Origin: Cymbomonas tetramitiformis
Lineage: Eukaryota; Chlorophyta; Pyramimonadophyceae; Pyramimonadales; Pyramimonadaceae
NCBI GenBank assembly: GCA_001247695.2
Contig: LGRX02025787.1
Location: 20,630-84,629 of the forward strand
Direction: 5' to 3'
Length of the DNA stretch: 64,000 nt
Notes under the pieces: model-generated
What the model saw: the letters and a program-made list of their open reading frames with translations, nothing else
Told to the model about the DNA's origin: nothing
Databases searched by the model: none
Program-made: the position numbers and the translations under genes
In this document: piece by piece, positions 16,844 to 26,952 of the stretch
How the letters are laid out: each line of letters begins with the position of its first letter
Numbering within the stretch: position 1 is the stretch's first letter

Positions 16844-18097
16844 ATGTCTCAACCACTACAACCAGTTCCAGGGACGCCAGTGACACCGCAGGCAGTGCCC
16901 CAGCAAACTACACCTATGGCGGCGGCGGCGCCTCCAATTCAACAGCCGCAGCACGTGATTGGGCAGTACACTCCGAGCAGCTTCTCTGCCTACAATTCAT
17001 ACACCACCCCAACCCAAACTCAGCCAGCACCAACAGGAGGAATGCAGTATCAGCTTCCCCTTCCTCAGCCGCCGATTCCGCAGCAGAATGCGGCAGGATT
17101 CCAGCAGAACAATGGTCCTCCCATAGACCCAATGACCAATCGGCCATACGTGTCGAGGTTCAAACGTGACTACGAAGAAGAGAAATTAAGAACGGCAGCA
17201 CTCGAGGCACAAATCGTGGAGTTACGTGGCACAATTATGGAAATGGAGACCCGATTGGTTCAGTCAAACGCAGCGACAGTCGAGGCAGTTCGCGACAAAG
17301 AGTACGGAGAGCGTTTGGCTAGGGAGATCGCAGCAATGAGGGGGGACACCGACCTGCAGAAACTTGGTGGAGTACTGGCGGGTGCAGCGACGGCGGGCGC
17401 TCGTGAGACAGCTGCGAAGGGGAAGGCTGTCCACTTCGAAATCGACCAGCTGGATGGAAGCAGCGATGACGGCCGAAAGAAGAAAAAGGACAGGAAGCGG
17501 AAGAAGTCCTCAAAGAAGAAGAAAAAGAAGAGATCCAGCTCCAGCTCAGACAGCGAGTCGTCTGAAACCACGGGCACGAGCGATGGGAGCCGTAGGAGCC
17601 GCCAGCGACACAGGAGGGAGAAGGGTGCGTCCCGCGCCCAAGCGACTCAGAGTGGCAGCGGCCAGAGGGGTGCGAGTACGGGCACCAGCCCAGATCCGAA
17701 GGGGGCAGCGTTCAGGGCGATGCTCAGCGCCCGCGAAGAAGCATACACGGATGCTCTCAACAGAGGCCTCGACGAGACAGCTGCTCAGGCTGCGGGGATG
17801 GCAGCCGCGTTCGGAAAGCCAGCAGCGAGACCTCCAGCTCTCCCGATTCCTACGCCCGTGCCCAAACCGTCAGCACCACCGAAGACACCCTGTCCCGCGA
17901 GGGGTGTTGTGCCGGTTGATGCGACCTATATGTCTAAGAATTACAGGACTAAGGCGAAATGGGGGACTCTTACTTTGCAGCTTGTCAAACACGGCGTGGT
18001 TGAACCCGAGACAGCACACGAAATGACAAAAATGGAGGTGCTGGTTGCTGCGACTGATGCCCACAATGCTGGGCACTTCGATCTTCGGAAACTCTGA
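16844..18097 (+). CDS. Penelope-like ORF1 of element 2
   Basis: 417 residues from the ATG at 16844 (MSQPLQPVPG); an in-frame ATG at 16799 is also possible. It has a Pro/Gln-rich N-terminus, a heptad-like region (YEEEKLRTAALEAQIVELRG), a Lys-rich run followed by a Ser-rich acidic stretch, an Arg-rich segment and an Ala/Pro linker. The C-terminal domain contains ATDAHNAGHFDLRKL, matching the end of element 1's ORF1. Overall layout equals element 1: low-complexity N-terminus, coiled coil, basic middle, small conserved tail. It is probably an RNA-binding or particle-forming partner of ORF2; the function is inferred from composition only. Confidence 0.75.
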   Translation: MSQPLQPVPGTPVTPQAVPQQTTPMAAAAPPIQQPQHVIGQYTPSSFSAYNSYTTPTQTQPAPTGGMQYQLPLPQPPIPQQNAAGFQQNNGPPIDPMTNRPYVSRFKRDYEEEKLRTAALEAQIVELRGTIMEMETRLVQSNAATVEAVRDKEYGERLAREIAAMRGDTDLQKLGGVLAGAATAGARETAAKGKAVHFEIDQLDGSSDDGRKKKKDRKRKKSSKKKKKKRSSSSSDSESSETTGTSDGSRRSRQRHRREKGASRAQATQSGSGQRGASTGTSPDPKGAAFRAMLSAREEAYTDALNRGLDETAAQAAGMAAAFGKPAARPPALPIPTPVPKPSAPPKTPCPARGVVPVDATYMSKNYRTKAKWGTLTLQLVKHGVVEPETAHEMTKMEVLVAATDAHNAGHFDLRKL

Positions 18098-18154
18098 CAG
18101 GGTGGCAACTGGCGGCGGCGGCTCTACAGGGTAAAGAACTTATTATACCTTGTG

Positions 18155-21100
18155 ATGGAGGTGCTGGAAGAGGTCGTCGCCAGGTGCACGGAGGATGGGG
18201 GGAGCAGTGGGATCTAGCGGTCCGGCTGTCAATGTTTGGGTCACTGATTTTCTTGGAATGGGCTGGTATGCAGCCGAGGTGGTGGCTGCGGAGATTCTTG
18301 CCGTGGTGGAATGTTCTGGGAGCGGGGGAGCTAAGGAGGTGGTTTTCAGGTGATGTTCGGTACGGGACATATGTGTTGGCGTCGGTGGGATCCCGACGGA
18401 CTTACGTGGGGAAGTTTTGGTCAGGCCCGCGGGAGAGGATGCTGAAACACCTGAAGACAGCTATGGACCCTTCTATGCGGGGAGGGAGACGGCTGTATGG
18501 GGGTCTGCGGGCTCGCGGTGTGCACAAGTTTTTCATGCTGCCGCTGAAGACCTATGGTGGGAAAAGCGACTGTGACGCTGACGAGAAGCTGATTATTAGA
18601 CGAACTCAGCGACCAGCCGACACTTTGAACACAGCTGGAGTTTGGCGGCGGAGGGTGACAGCGGGTCGTGAGCGCTATCGGAGGACGCGACAGCTGGCAC
18701 GACAGTCACGACATCGAGGGGGTCGACGCGGCATGCGCGACAGAGCACGGGGCGCAGAGACAGCTGCGAAGCGGAGGGTGTATGGAAGCGCTGAGGTACA
18801 GGGCTATAACGGTGGCGCGCTGGACCTTGCACTTCGACGACTGACGAAAGGCGAGACAGTTTGTGAGGCCTCGTTGGACTTACAGTGGTTTGCAGGGTCG
18901 TGGAACTTTACTGACTGGACCTGCCTGAAGTTGAAGTATGGGCGGTCACGCGTGGAGGTTGTGGGGGGCGAGTCAGACGGTTTGCGTAGTTCACTGCGCG
19001 AGCTTATCCCTCTGCTTAAGCGAGACAATGCCAGACTGAGATTTACGCGCATAGAGATCAGTGAGTCAGATTTATGGGCGCAGCGAGAGGTCAAACAGCT
19101 GGTGCGGAGACCTGCGAAGGCCTGGAAGCGAGTACCGAGGTACACTCTAGACAGAATTGTGCGCTTGTGGCAGGCAGCGGCGTCGGTAGTTGAGAAACAG
19201 CAGCTTTCTAAAATCAGAACGTCTCTGTCAGCAGTGGCAAATCGAGTACACGACTTTGTGATTAGAGCGACATATGTCTGTAAGGTCTCTTTTCCTGACA
19301 GTCTGGGCACAGCAGCGATGCGAGAGTTTCTCCTTCAGTGTGTGGACGCGAAGTATCCAGAGGGCGCAACGAGATCTTTTGTACGACGACGCACCAGGGT
19401 GGTAAGAACTGCAAAGCAGAAGCTGCGTGACATATTTTGTAATCTTTCCTCTGTGTCTCTTTGCGTTGACAATGCTGAGTGCCGCTGTGACAGACTGGAT
19501 CCTGACTTGCCTCGACGTAATGGGCACGTGTGCTTTCGAACCACTGAGCTCGATGGGAAGTTTGCAGCCCTCAACCGCAGTCTTAAGGACACTCCCCGGC
19601 ACTCTGTGGGTACTTCTGATTTTTTACTGACTAGTACTTCCGATTATTTACGGCAGCTTCGCCACTTCGAGACGGTGTCAATGGCTGCGCTGCGCAAACT
19701 TTTGCCGTGGCAATGCACTGTTGATGGAGCTCACTACGCTGTGGTTGAAAACGTGACTGAGGACACTTTTTTCGTTGCAATTTGTGGCTCTACTGGCTTG
19801 GTTGTTCAGGTACTTTGGGACAGATTTGTGTTTCTTTTAAAGAGGCTAGACGCATACTCTACTGCGATGGGCCACCCGAAAGTTTCTGTAATGACTCACC
19901 TTTACTCAGCAGTGCGGAGACTACTGGCGTGGGCGAGGTTAGTCACACAAGACTATTGGATTACTCCTTATACGAAACAGGATGCGCTCCGATTCTGCTT
20001 TTCTTTGCTCGATGAACTTTTCGCTTCACCTCTTGACGTGAATGTTAACAGCGCAGTTTTCTGCACTCCATATTCTGAGGACACTTGCTTTGGCGCAGTC
20101 GAAAACTCTTATCGTATTCTTTGGCACCTTTGTGCGTTGGGAAACCCGATTTATACCCTTGCTCATATCCGAAAGTGTATTGATCACGCTCTCTTTTCTG
20201 CTCGTTCTACTCGTAAACCGTGCCGTGTTGTGCTGGTGTGCCCGTATTGGGAATGCTGGGATGAAAGAGAGGGTGTCGAGCTGGTTTGTATTCTGAAGAA
20301 GAAGAAGTTCGCTTTTCTTGCGCCGCAGAGTGCCTTGGGTTTTAAGGACCGCTCAACCGGTGCTAAGTTCGACGTGAGCATACTGCTGATTCAGAACCGC
20401 GCGGCCGCGAAACACCGGCCGGTGACACAGCAGGGGTTGGCTCGGGTGTCAAGAGCGTTCGGATCGGCGGTGAGTGATGCGGGGGTGACATACTCGGCGG
20501 ACTGGGGAGTTGAATTCTGTTGGCAGGCGGCAGCCCAGGCGAGGCCGCAGGTCCGGGCGTTCGAGGAGGAGCGGCGGGTCCTTGAGCGATTCCGAGTTTT
20601 GATGAAAGGGGGAGTGGCGGCGGGCCTCCTGCTTAACAGCTTGGGGGGGAAGCTAATGACAGCGGTGTATGATGCGGAGTTGGCATACCAGTCAGAGGAC
20701 TCGACGGAAGTGACCCGGATCCCACCGGTGACAGAATTTTGGAGGCTGCTGAACGGGATGCCTGGCCTAGCTCGGGGGGTCCTTGACAGGAATGTGGCAG
20801 TCGGCTTCGGGGTTTGCCTTTCCGTCTACCAGGAGTGGCTTCGTGCTGAGCGGGATGGAGGCAACTACTCTCTCGTTGAGTTTGACAGCGCAGAGGTGGT
20901 TCGACAAATGAAACTCCGGTATAAGGCGGCGGGTCTGGATCAGGTGGCGACGTTCTTCCTCGATGGCTCTTTCGGTGTTCTTTACCTGATGGTGAAGCAT
21001 AAAGATGCCTCCCTATGTGAGAAACGCCGACCCGTCGTGCCCTGTTTTAATGCACCTGACAGGATGTTGCAGTGAGAACAGGGTGGGGCGGGCCTTGTGC

Positions 21101-22126
21101 TTCTTGATCGGCCAGCTTGGTGGACACTTTAACGTGGCGACTACGCAGGAAATTTCGGGTCGGCTCGGGCAGTTTAATTCGGCGATCGGCAAGGGTGACA
21201 CTGTGATGGCGGCAAGCTTCGACGTGAAAGAAATGTACGTGATGCTCCAACACACGGTTCTCCTGCAGGCGACAGAATTTGTGGTGAGAATGGCGATGGG
21301 CGACAGGCCGGGTTTGCTCGTTAACACGAGAGGCAGGAAAGGCGTCGATTGGTATGAGGCGGGTACACCCAGACGTGTTGCGGTAAGAATGACACCTGCT
21401 CAGATCTTGGCGGGCGTTCGTTTTATCCTAGACAATGGGTACCTTTGTGTGGCTGGCACTCTGGTTCGGCAGACTAGCGGTATCGGGATCGGTGGCGGCG
21501 CGAGCCCTGGCTTAGCACAGTGTGTCTGTGTCTTTGGAGAGATGCAGTGGATGATGTCTCTGGGGGCGGACCGGCGGCTATCGGGCGCGAAGATCCTTGG
21601 CACACGGCTTATGGACGATTGCACACTCTTGGTGGCTTGGGACCGTGGCGGAGACTCTGCGGGGCGGGAAGCGATGAGGAGAATCTTTACGGGCTATCTT
21701 GAGGCGTGCTACCCTGACGGGATGACGGTTGAACTGACCTCCGATGGGCTCACTTGGGTGTTCTGCGGGATGCAGTTGACAGTTGACTGTGGCGGCGTGA
21801 GCACAAAAATGGTCACTAAAAATGTGCAGGCTGGTGTGACGAAGCGGGGAAGCCTTCTCTTTTCCCCGTTTGTCTCATACTTTTCCGATTGCAGTAGAGT
21901 TCAGAAAATGGCGAGCACCGTGAATGCTTTGTACCGGGTGGAGAGACACTGCTCGAATGACGGCTTGAAGGCAGCGGCCGTGATTGATGTTCTCCGTGAG
22001 CTTCGATGGCAAAGCTACCCGAAGGGTTGGCTCTTTGAGGCACTCGAGAGGATGGTGTTCCGCTCTCCTGATGGGTTCTGGCGCCGTCTCCTACGACGAA
22101 TGGAGAAGTGTGGTCTTCGGCTGTGA
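18155..22126 (+). pseudogene. Penelope-like ORF2 of element 2, two frameshifts
   Basis: A start comparable to element 1 lies at the ATG at 18155 (MEVLEEVVA), but the frame changes within a G run near 18195-18202. The main frame then runs to 21075, and a second frame covers about 21062-22126, with the shift near 21070-21076. Parts: PRWWLRRFLPWW patch, GIY-YIG nuclease (GTYVLAS, TYVGKFW), Cys block with LPRRNGHVC and SLKDTP, PCIF1-like domain (20000-20400), and RT with FDVKEMY (motif A), GIGIGGGASP (motif B) and LMDDC (motif C). The near-identical terminal repeats mean the element is young, so the two frame breaks are recent mutations or sequence errors. Confidence 0.8.
20005..20400 (+). other. 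PCIF1/CAPAM-like domain inside element 2 ORF2
   Basis: Shows LFASPLDVN, CTPYSEDTCFG, a conserved W, LGNPIYTL (20142-20153 covers NPIY), CPYWE, FAFLAPQSALG and DVSILLIQN in order. It matches element 1's domain and more loosely PCIF1-family methyltransferases, whose catalytic motif is NPPF. Here the third position is Ile and the fourth Tyr, so catalysis is doubtful. Confidence 0.55.
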
Positions 22127-22267
22127 GTGACAATGGAGAAGAGAAATGTAGTGTTGATTTATGGAAGGAATGGGGCAGACACCTGGCGGGACGGCGGAGG
22201 GCGGTGGGTGATGCAGTGAAGTGGGGGCTGTGTTGGGTCTGCACTGGTGGGGTGGAAAATGAGGGGC

Positions 22268-23001
22268 CTACGGGCCGGTGCACTGGGGTAGTGATCCTGG
22301 TTGGTGAGTCCTGGGTGAGACTTGGTTCAGTTTTTATGGGGACTACTATCTTTTACTTTCTTTTATGTTGAGAATTTCAAACTGTCTTACACACTCGTGG
22401 CAGTTTTTCAGAAGTTTTTACGTAAGACACTTTTGTCACTTTGTATTACAAAAGCGTGGAAGATTTTTAGAACTTATTACGTGAGACATTTGACTGAGAC
22501 TCTCCAGCTCATTGCCTTGGCGACAACCCAGTTGCTTTTGAGTTTTGTATGGTGCTAGGCTATCTGACTATGACGGCATAACTGCTTGAGAAATTATTTG
22601 CCAGCTCGCCTAGAGAGAAATCGGAGTGTATCCCAACTGCCTGTGACTGTACATCTTATCACTATGGTCAACAGCAGCTTGGTTCTTCGCATCATACTAA
22701 GCCAACATTGGGACTGACTTTTTAGTTCCTGCAAAGCTCACTGAGGAAGGTTTGTGGCTCAAACCGAAAAGCTTATGAGTAGCCAGCATTAGCTCCGGTA
22801 TTTCATATCGTTATTTGTACAGAGTATTTTGGTTTTTATATTATTATCTCAGCACGACTTTATCACAACTGTTATTGCAAAAGCTACTTGTTCTGACTTG
22901 CTGTGTTCGAGCCGTCACTGCGGTCGTATTTATTACACTACACTACTACGTGCAGCTTTCGAGCACATACCGTATTACAGCGAAAGTTTATTTTTTATAA
23001 C
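22268..23001 (+). repeat. 734-bp pseudo-LTR of Penelope-like element 2 (downstream copy)
   Basis: One mismatch to 15944-16677. Polinton polymerase coding sequence resumes at 23002 in the phase it left at 15943. Confidence 0.95.
22736..22780 (+). ncRNA. Minimal type I hammerhead ribozyme (element 2, downstream repeat)
   Basis: Identical to 16412-16456, 6324 bp downstream: core CTGAGGA at 22741, GAAA at 22766 and cleavage nucleotide A at 22775. Confidence 0.8.
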
Positions 23002-25035
23002 ATGGGTCTTTATCCCGATATCAAATATCACAATCCAGAAATCTTACAACCTGAAGCTTATACAAAGTTATATCATTGGTGGTTTGAAAGAAAGAGTAAA
23101 TGTTGTATTTTTGAACATCCAAAAGAGCTTGCGAGATATTGTCACGATGATGTTACGATTCTTCGACGAGCTGTCTTCGATTTCAGAGATTGTTTTCTTA
23201 AAATCACCGATAATAAGTTCGATCCATTCAGCTATCTAACTTTGGCTCAATTGGCGGTGAACATATGGAGAAATGAGTGTATGCCCAAGGACTCGGTGGG
23301 TATACTACAATCACTGACTAAATCGCAGAATGCCTCTATCAAAGAGAATCAATGGTTGGACTATATAGTACACACAACGTCGGCGAAGCTTGTCATAGAT
23401 TTGGATGGTAAACGGAACTATAAACTCAAAGATACGGGGTTACACATATATGTTGATGGATTTGATAAAACAACAAACACCGTATATGAATTTCTTGGTA
23501 GTTGGTTTCACGCCGATTTGAAGAAGTATCACAAAGATGATATTCAGTATCAACAAGGTCGGCGATCGGGCATGACATTTGGCGAAGTTAATCGACAAAC
23601 TATGAAACGATTAGAGGACATCAAGGCAGCTGGCTACAATCTTGTATATATATAGGAATCGGACTGGGATTCACAAGTTGCCCAATTGAAAACTTCACAT
23701 GTTGGAAATGCATTTTTAGATAGACAAATTTTAGCTTCTCCCATTCATGATAGAGACTCCTATCATGGTGCAAGAGTTGATTTAGGCAAGTTGTTTTATA
23801 AATGCAAAGACAATGAATATATCAGATATCAAGACTTCAACTCTATGTATCCTTCAGTAATGAAGACCAAACGGTTCCCGAAAGGGCACCCGGAGATCAT
23901 TAGAGATGTTAAATCCCTTGATGTTCATGGATACTTTGGATTGATTAAATGTAAGATACTACCAAATAAACATTTGAAGTTTGGTGTGTTACCGCACGTT
24001 ACGAACAAATTGATCTTTCCGTTGTATGAAATGGTCGGAACATGGACCACGGTGGAATTGGAGAAGGCTATTGAAAAGGGATATGAGATTCTTGACATCT
24101 ATGAAATTAAACATTGGAAGGAGACTACAACTGATTTGTTCGGTGCATACATTGATAAGTTTTTGAAACTTAAGACTGAATCGTCGGGACCATCTGAGGG
24201 TGACATCGATACATTCATAAAAGACTTTGAATTTCATGAAGGTATCAAGTTAGACAAACGAAACATCAAATACAATCCAGGTATGAGACAAGTTGCTAAA
24301 GACATGCAAAATATATTGTATGGAAAACTCGGTGAACGGTCAAACAAATCTAAAAGTAAGGTCATTCAGAACCCAGGTGAGTTCTACAATACAATCAGTA
24401 ATAAGAGGTACGATTGTAAATATGAGTTTATTGGATCTGAAGAGAATGAGATGGTATTGATGAATTTTACCGAGAATTCTGATGTGTATGCCGACACACG
24501 GTTTTCAACGAACGAGGTGTTGGCCGCGTTCATAACCAGCTATGGACGATTGAAATTGTACGAGCTGATAGAAGCCACCGGGTTCTCAAACGTATTATAC
24601 TTTGATACTGATTCCATTATATATATAGAAACTCAAGAGAACCATCATATATATCACGGGACTGGTTATAGACAGCCATGGTTAGGTTATCTTAAGTGTG
24701 AGCTTCAAGGATTGGAAAAAGAACATGGTAAGTGTATTGAATTCCTGAGCACCGGACCAAAGTCATACAGCCTGAAGTTCGCCGATGAATATTGTATGAC
24801 CAAGATAAAAGGTTTCTCTTTGAGTACTGAAAACTTAGAACATATCAATCATGATGTTATGAAAAATATGATTCTAAATCAAAGGAACGACCCAGTCAAA
24901 ATGAGTAACCTTGTTATCAGACATCGATCAAATTCATTAGGGTTGGAAGTCAGATCGGAATCCAAGACATTTAATTTCAGTTATGACAAAGAAAACATTG
25001 ATTGGACGACATGGGACATTTTGCCATTGTCATCG

Positions 25036-25060
25036 GCAACAATCTAAGATTGTTGCTTTT
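25036..25060 (+). terminator. Hairpin with T run at the end of polB
   Basis: Perfect 9-bp stem GCAACAATC / GATTGTTGC with a 3-nt loop that is the polB stop codon TAA, followed by TTTT. A near copy lies at 27724-27748 after another Polinton gene, so it is probably a transcription-end signal of the element. Confidence 0.55.
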
Positions 25061-25064
25061 AAAA

Positions 25065-25127
25065 GCGTTAAATGTTGTCAGAATGAGAATATATATAATA
25101 TATTACTGTTTTGGCAACATTCATCGC
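25065..25127. promoter_or_regulatory. Polinton palindromic intergenic element, copy 2
   Basis: GCGTTAAATGTTG at the left, AT-rich centre, GGCAACATTCATCGC at the right. It lies between the converging 3' ends of polB (plus) and the DUF5754-like gene (minus), touching the latter's stop. The position favours a terminator role. Confidence 0.6.
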
Positions 25128-25405
25128 TACCATAATAATCGATCTACATAGTATCCATTGCTACCGACAATATTCCGGTCTTTCTTGTGTCTGATTTTGT
25201 ACAGCCGACGTCTTTCATCGGCGTACTCTTTACCCTTAGTGGCAATGTATGTAGGGTAATCAGAAGCACCTCGCTGTCCGACCTGAGCGATCAATTTACC
25301 ATCCTTGAAAACATCAATCTTTTTGCTTTGATTATTTGATGGGCTTACCTTAACTCCGAGTTTCCGTGCTTGACTTTTTGTGTAAGCTTTGATTTGATAA
25401 GTCAT
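25127..25405 (-). CDS. DUF5754-like small protein
   Basis: 92 residues: MTYQIKAYTKSQARKLGVKV, then PSNNQSKKIDVF, DYPTYIATKGKEYADERR and a C-terminal GYYVDRLLW. This matches, from memory, the DUF5754 family found in Polinton-like viruses and large DNA viruses (PxTxxQAxxLGV, KKIDVF, DYPTY, ADxRRxLYKxRH, GYYAxxLLW). Function unknown; the basic charge and conserved RRRLYKIRHKKD suggest nucleic-acid binding. It is divergently transcribed from the integrase with only 30 bp between start codons, so they share a promoter region. Confidence 0.8.
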   Translation of the reverse strand: MTYQIKAYTKSQARKLGVKVSPSNNQSKKIDVFKDGKLIAQVGQRGASDYPTYIATKGKEYADERRRLYKIRHKKDRNIVGSNGYYVDRLLW

Positions 25406-25435
25406 TGTATACTATATGTAACACTATTATATAGT
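25406..25435. promoter_or_regulatory. Bidirectional TAGTATA-type promoter between DUF5754-like and integrase genes
   Basis: The 30-bp gap reads TATAGTATACA toward the minus-strand ATG at 25405 and TTATATAGT toward the plus-strand ATG at 25436. Both halves carry the element's start-proximal motif. Confidence 0.5.
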
Positions 25436-26749
25436 ATGACAAGTAAACCAATATCGGAGAGTAGACTTCAAGAGTTATACCTGGACCCAAAGATCGGAAT
25501 GAGCGGTGCCAATGCATTCACAAAAAAGCTCAAGGCACAAGGCTACAAGGTCACCGAGTCTCAGGTTAAGGCTGCGATTTCCAAAACAGAGACATCTCAA
25601 GTATTATCACAACCTAAAAGAGTATCTCGTAAGGATTATTTTCCAATCTACGCACCTGTTGGTAAAAACAGCATCCAAGCCGATCTCGCATTTCTCCCAA
25701 AAGAAAAGTCGGTGAACAAAGGAAACGCCGTGATTCTGACTGCGATTAACATTAACACAAACAAAGCTTATGCCATTCCATTAAAAAGTAAAACGGTGAG
25801 GGATAAAAACAATAAAAGATCGGAGGACGTTGAAGGCATAGTTCATGCTATGAGACGATTGATAACCGAAACCAAAATGAAAACCCTTACAACCGATTTA
25901 GGATCTGAATTTACAAACAAACCAGTTCAAGAATTATTGAAACAAAAGGGTATCAAACATTACACATCTCAAGCTGAGGACCACTCTCGTCAAGGAAAGA
26001 TTGAAAGATTCAATAGGACATTAAAAAGCAAATTGCAAAAGGTTTTTGCATCCACTGGCAAGAGCAATTGGGTGAACTATATAGATGATATCGTGGATAA
26101 CTACAATGGAACTACAAACCAAGGTAATATCAACGACACTCCACCCGATGACATGAATAAGAATCGTGTTATTAGAAGTGTCTTGTTGAAACGCAATCAA
26201 ATTGCCAAACTCTTACAGAAGTTAGACATTAAACCAGGCGATCGGGTGCGATTACGTGTGACTAAGAAGACATTTGATAAAGAGAGTCAAACATGGTCTA
26301 CGCAGGTGTACAAAATCCGAAGTAGGAAGGGATTGTCTTTCGTGATAGAGGACGGTGACGGTGATACCTTAAGCCGACAATATAAGCCGCGAGAACTGAA
26401 AGAAGTACAAGGACCCGTTTCTAAACCATCCAAAGAGACTCGTAGTACGAAGACTGATAGTGAAAGCAAGCAATCGACAAAGGTTCAGCGTGCGTTGAAG
26501 AAAGAGGGTATAGAAGGTAATACTGCTTCCAAGACATCTAGAAACTATGACAACTATGAAGTTAATGTGTTCATTAGCGATAAGAAATCGCCAAACTATC
26601 AAAAGACTTTGAAAGGATATCTTAAGCTCAATCGATCAAGGAAAAGTAAACGTAAGTATCAGTTGATATTCTATGACAAATCGGAAGAGGATGAGTTCGT
26701 TGATATTCCTGACCCTGAAATTAAGTTGTTGAAAAAAAGAAAATCATAG
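25436..26749 (+). CDS. Polinton retroviral-type integrase
   Basis: 437 residues from the ATG at 25436, preferred over upstream starts because the TAGTATA signal abuts it. Core DDE residues: Asp in IQADLAF, Asp in TTDLGSEF, Glu in GKIERFNRTLK, with the usual short second spacing. The N-terminal part (about 1-70) is an HTH-like segment (GMSGANAFTKKLKAQGYKVTESQVKAAI). The C-terminal part has an SH3/chromo-like region (KPGDRVRLRV) and a basic tail. Inserts the linear element genome into host DNA. The frame is intact, unlike polB and the capsid gene. Confidence 0.9.
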   Translation: MTSKPISESRLQELYLDPKIGMSGANAFTKKLKAQGYKVTESQVKAAISKTETSQVLSQPKRVSRKDYFPIYAPVGKNSIQADLAFLPKEKSVNKGNAVILTAININTNKAYAIPLKSKTVRDKNNKRSEDVEGIVHAMRRLITETKMKTLTTDLGSEFTNKPVQELLKQKGIKHYTSQAEDHSRQGKIERFNRTLKSKLQKVFASTGKSNWVNYIDDIVDNYNGTTNQGNINDTPPDDMNKNRVIRSVLLKRNQIAKLLQKLDIKPGDRVRLRVTKKTFDKESQTWSTQVYKIRSRKGLSFVIEDGDGDTLSRQYKPRELKEVQGPVSKPSKETRSTKTDSESKQSTKVQRALKKEGIEGNTASKTSRNYDNYEVNVFISDKKSPNYQKTLKGYLKLNRSRKSKRKYQLIFYDKSEEDEFVDIPDPEIKLLKKRKS

Positions 26750-26758
26750 GTAATATAT

Positions 26759-26929
26759 ATGAAACCATACTGCGGGTTTAAAGACAAACCCCCGAAAGGA
26801 CGAACTCTCGGTGCCCGGAGATATTGCAAATCAAGAAATCAATTACGCCGTTTTGGTCGTATAGCAGTCGTGGCTCCAAATAATCATGCACCAGACAATC
26901 ACAATCCCGGACCGAGCAATAGTAAATAA
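26759..26929 (+). CDS. Small basic protein of a Polinton/large-DNA-virus family
   Basis: 56 residues starting MKPYCGFKDKPPKGRTLGAR, then RYCKSRNQLRRFG, then a polar tail. The pattern PYCG-PKG-R-LG-xxxC-xxxxQ-R-xG recalls a short protein family I associate with large DNA viruses and Polintons. The gene starts 9 bp after the integrase stop and is preceded by an AATATATAT signal. Function unknown; the charge suggests DNA binding. Confidence 0.6.
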   Translation: MKPYCGFKDKPPKGRTLGARRYCKSRNQLRRFGRIAVVAPNNHAPDNHNPGPSNSK

Positions 26930-26952
26930 CGGTTTTTTTCTACATTACTTTA

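Larger units (their letters stand above)
15944..23001 (+). mobile_element. Penelope-like element 2, inserted in the Polinton polymerase gene
   Basis: 7058 bp bounded by 734-bp direct repeats (15944-16677 and 22268-23001) with a single difference (ATCGTTGTTTG versus ATCGTTATTTG). It contains ORF1 (16844-18097) and a frameshifted ORF2 (18155-22126), plus a hammerhead ribozyme in each repeat. It is related to element 1 across both ORFs, but the terminal repeats are unrelated in sequence and length, so it is a different family. The flanking Polinton codons are in phase. No obvious target-site duplication can be fixed. Confidence 0.88.
14126..25047 (+). pseudogene. polB: Protein-primed DNA polymerase B of the Polinton, split and broken
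   Basis: Coding parts are 14126-15943 and 23002-25047, with a 7.06-kb Penelope-like element between them; both flanks are in the same reading phase. The N-terminal part holds Cys/His pairs (CSQCKSQKC, CEICNRKF, CKMC), then exonuclease motifs (CFDFET at Exo I, a HCGSRFDF Exo II-like site). The second part holds Exo III (YCHDDVTIL), polymerase motif A (DFNSMYPSVM), motif B (QNILYGKLG) and motif C (YFDTDS). A premature TAG at 23653-23655 breaks the second part in frame, in addition to the insertion. It replicated the Polinton by protein priming when functional. The terminal TAA lies in the loop of a hairpin. Confidence 0.9.

Noticed and set aside
18143..18370. Minus-strand ORFs across Penelope-like element 2
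   Set aside because: They lie opposite the well-supported ORF2 and carry no motifs.
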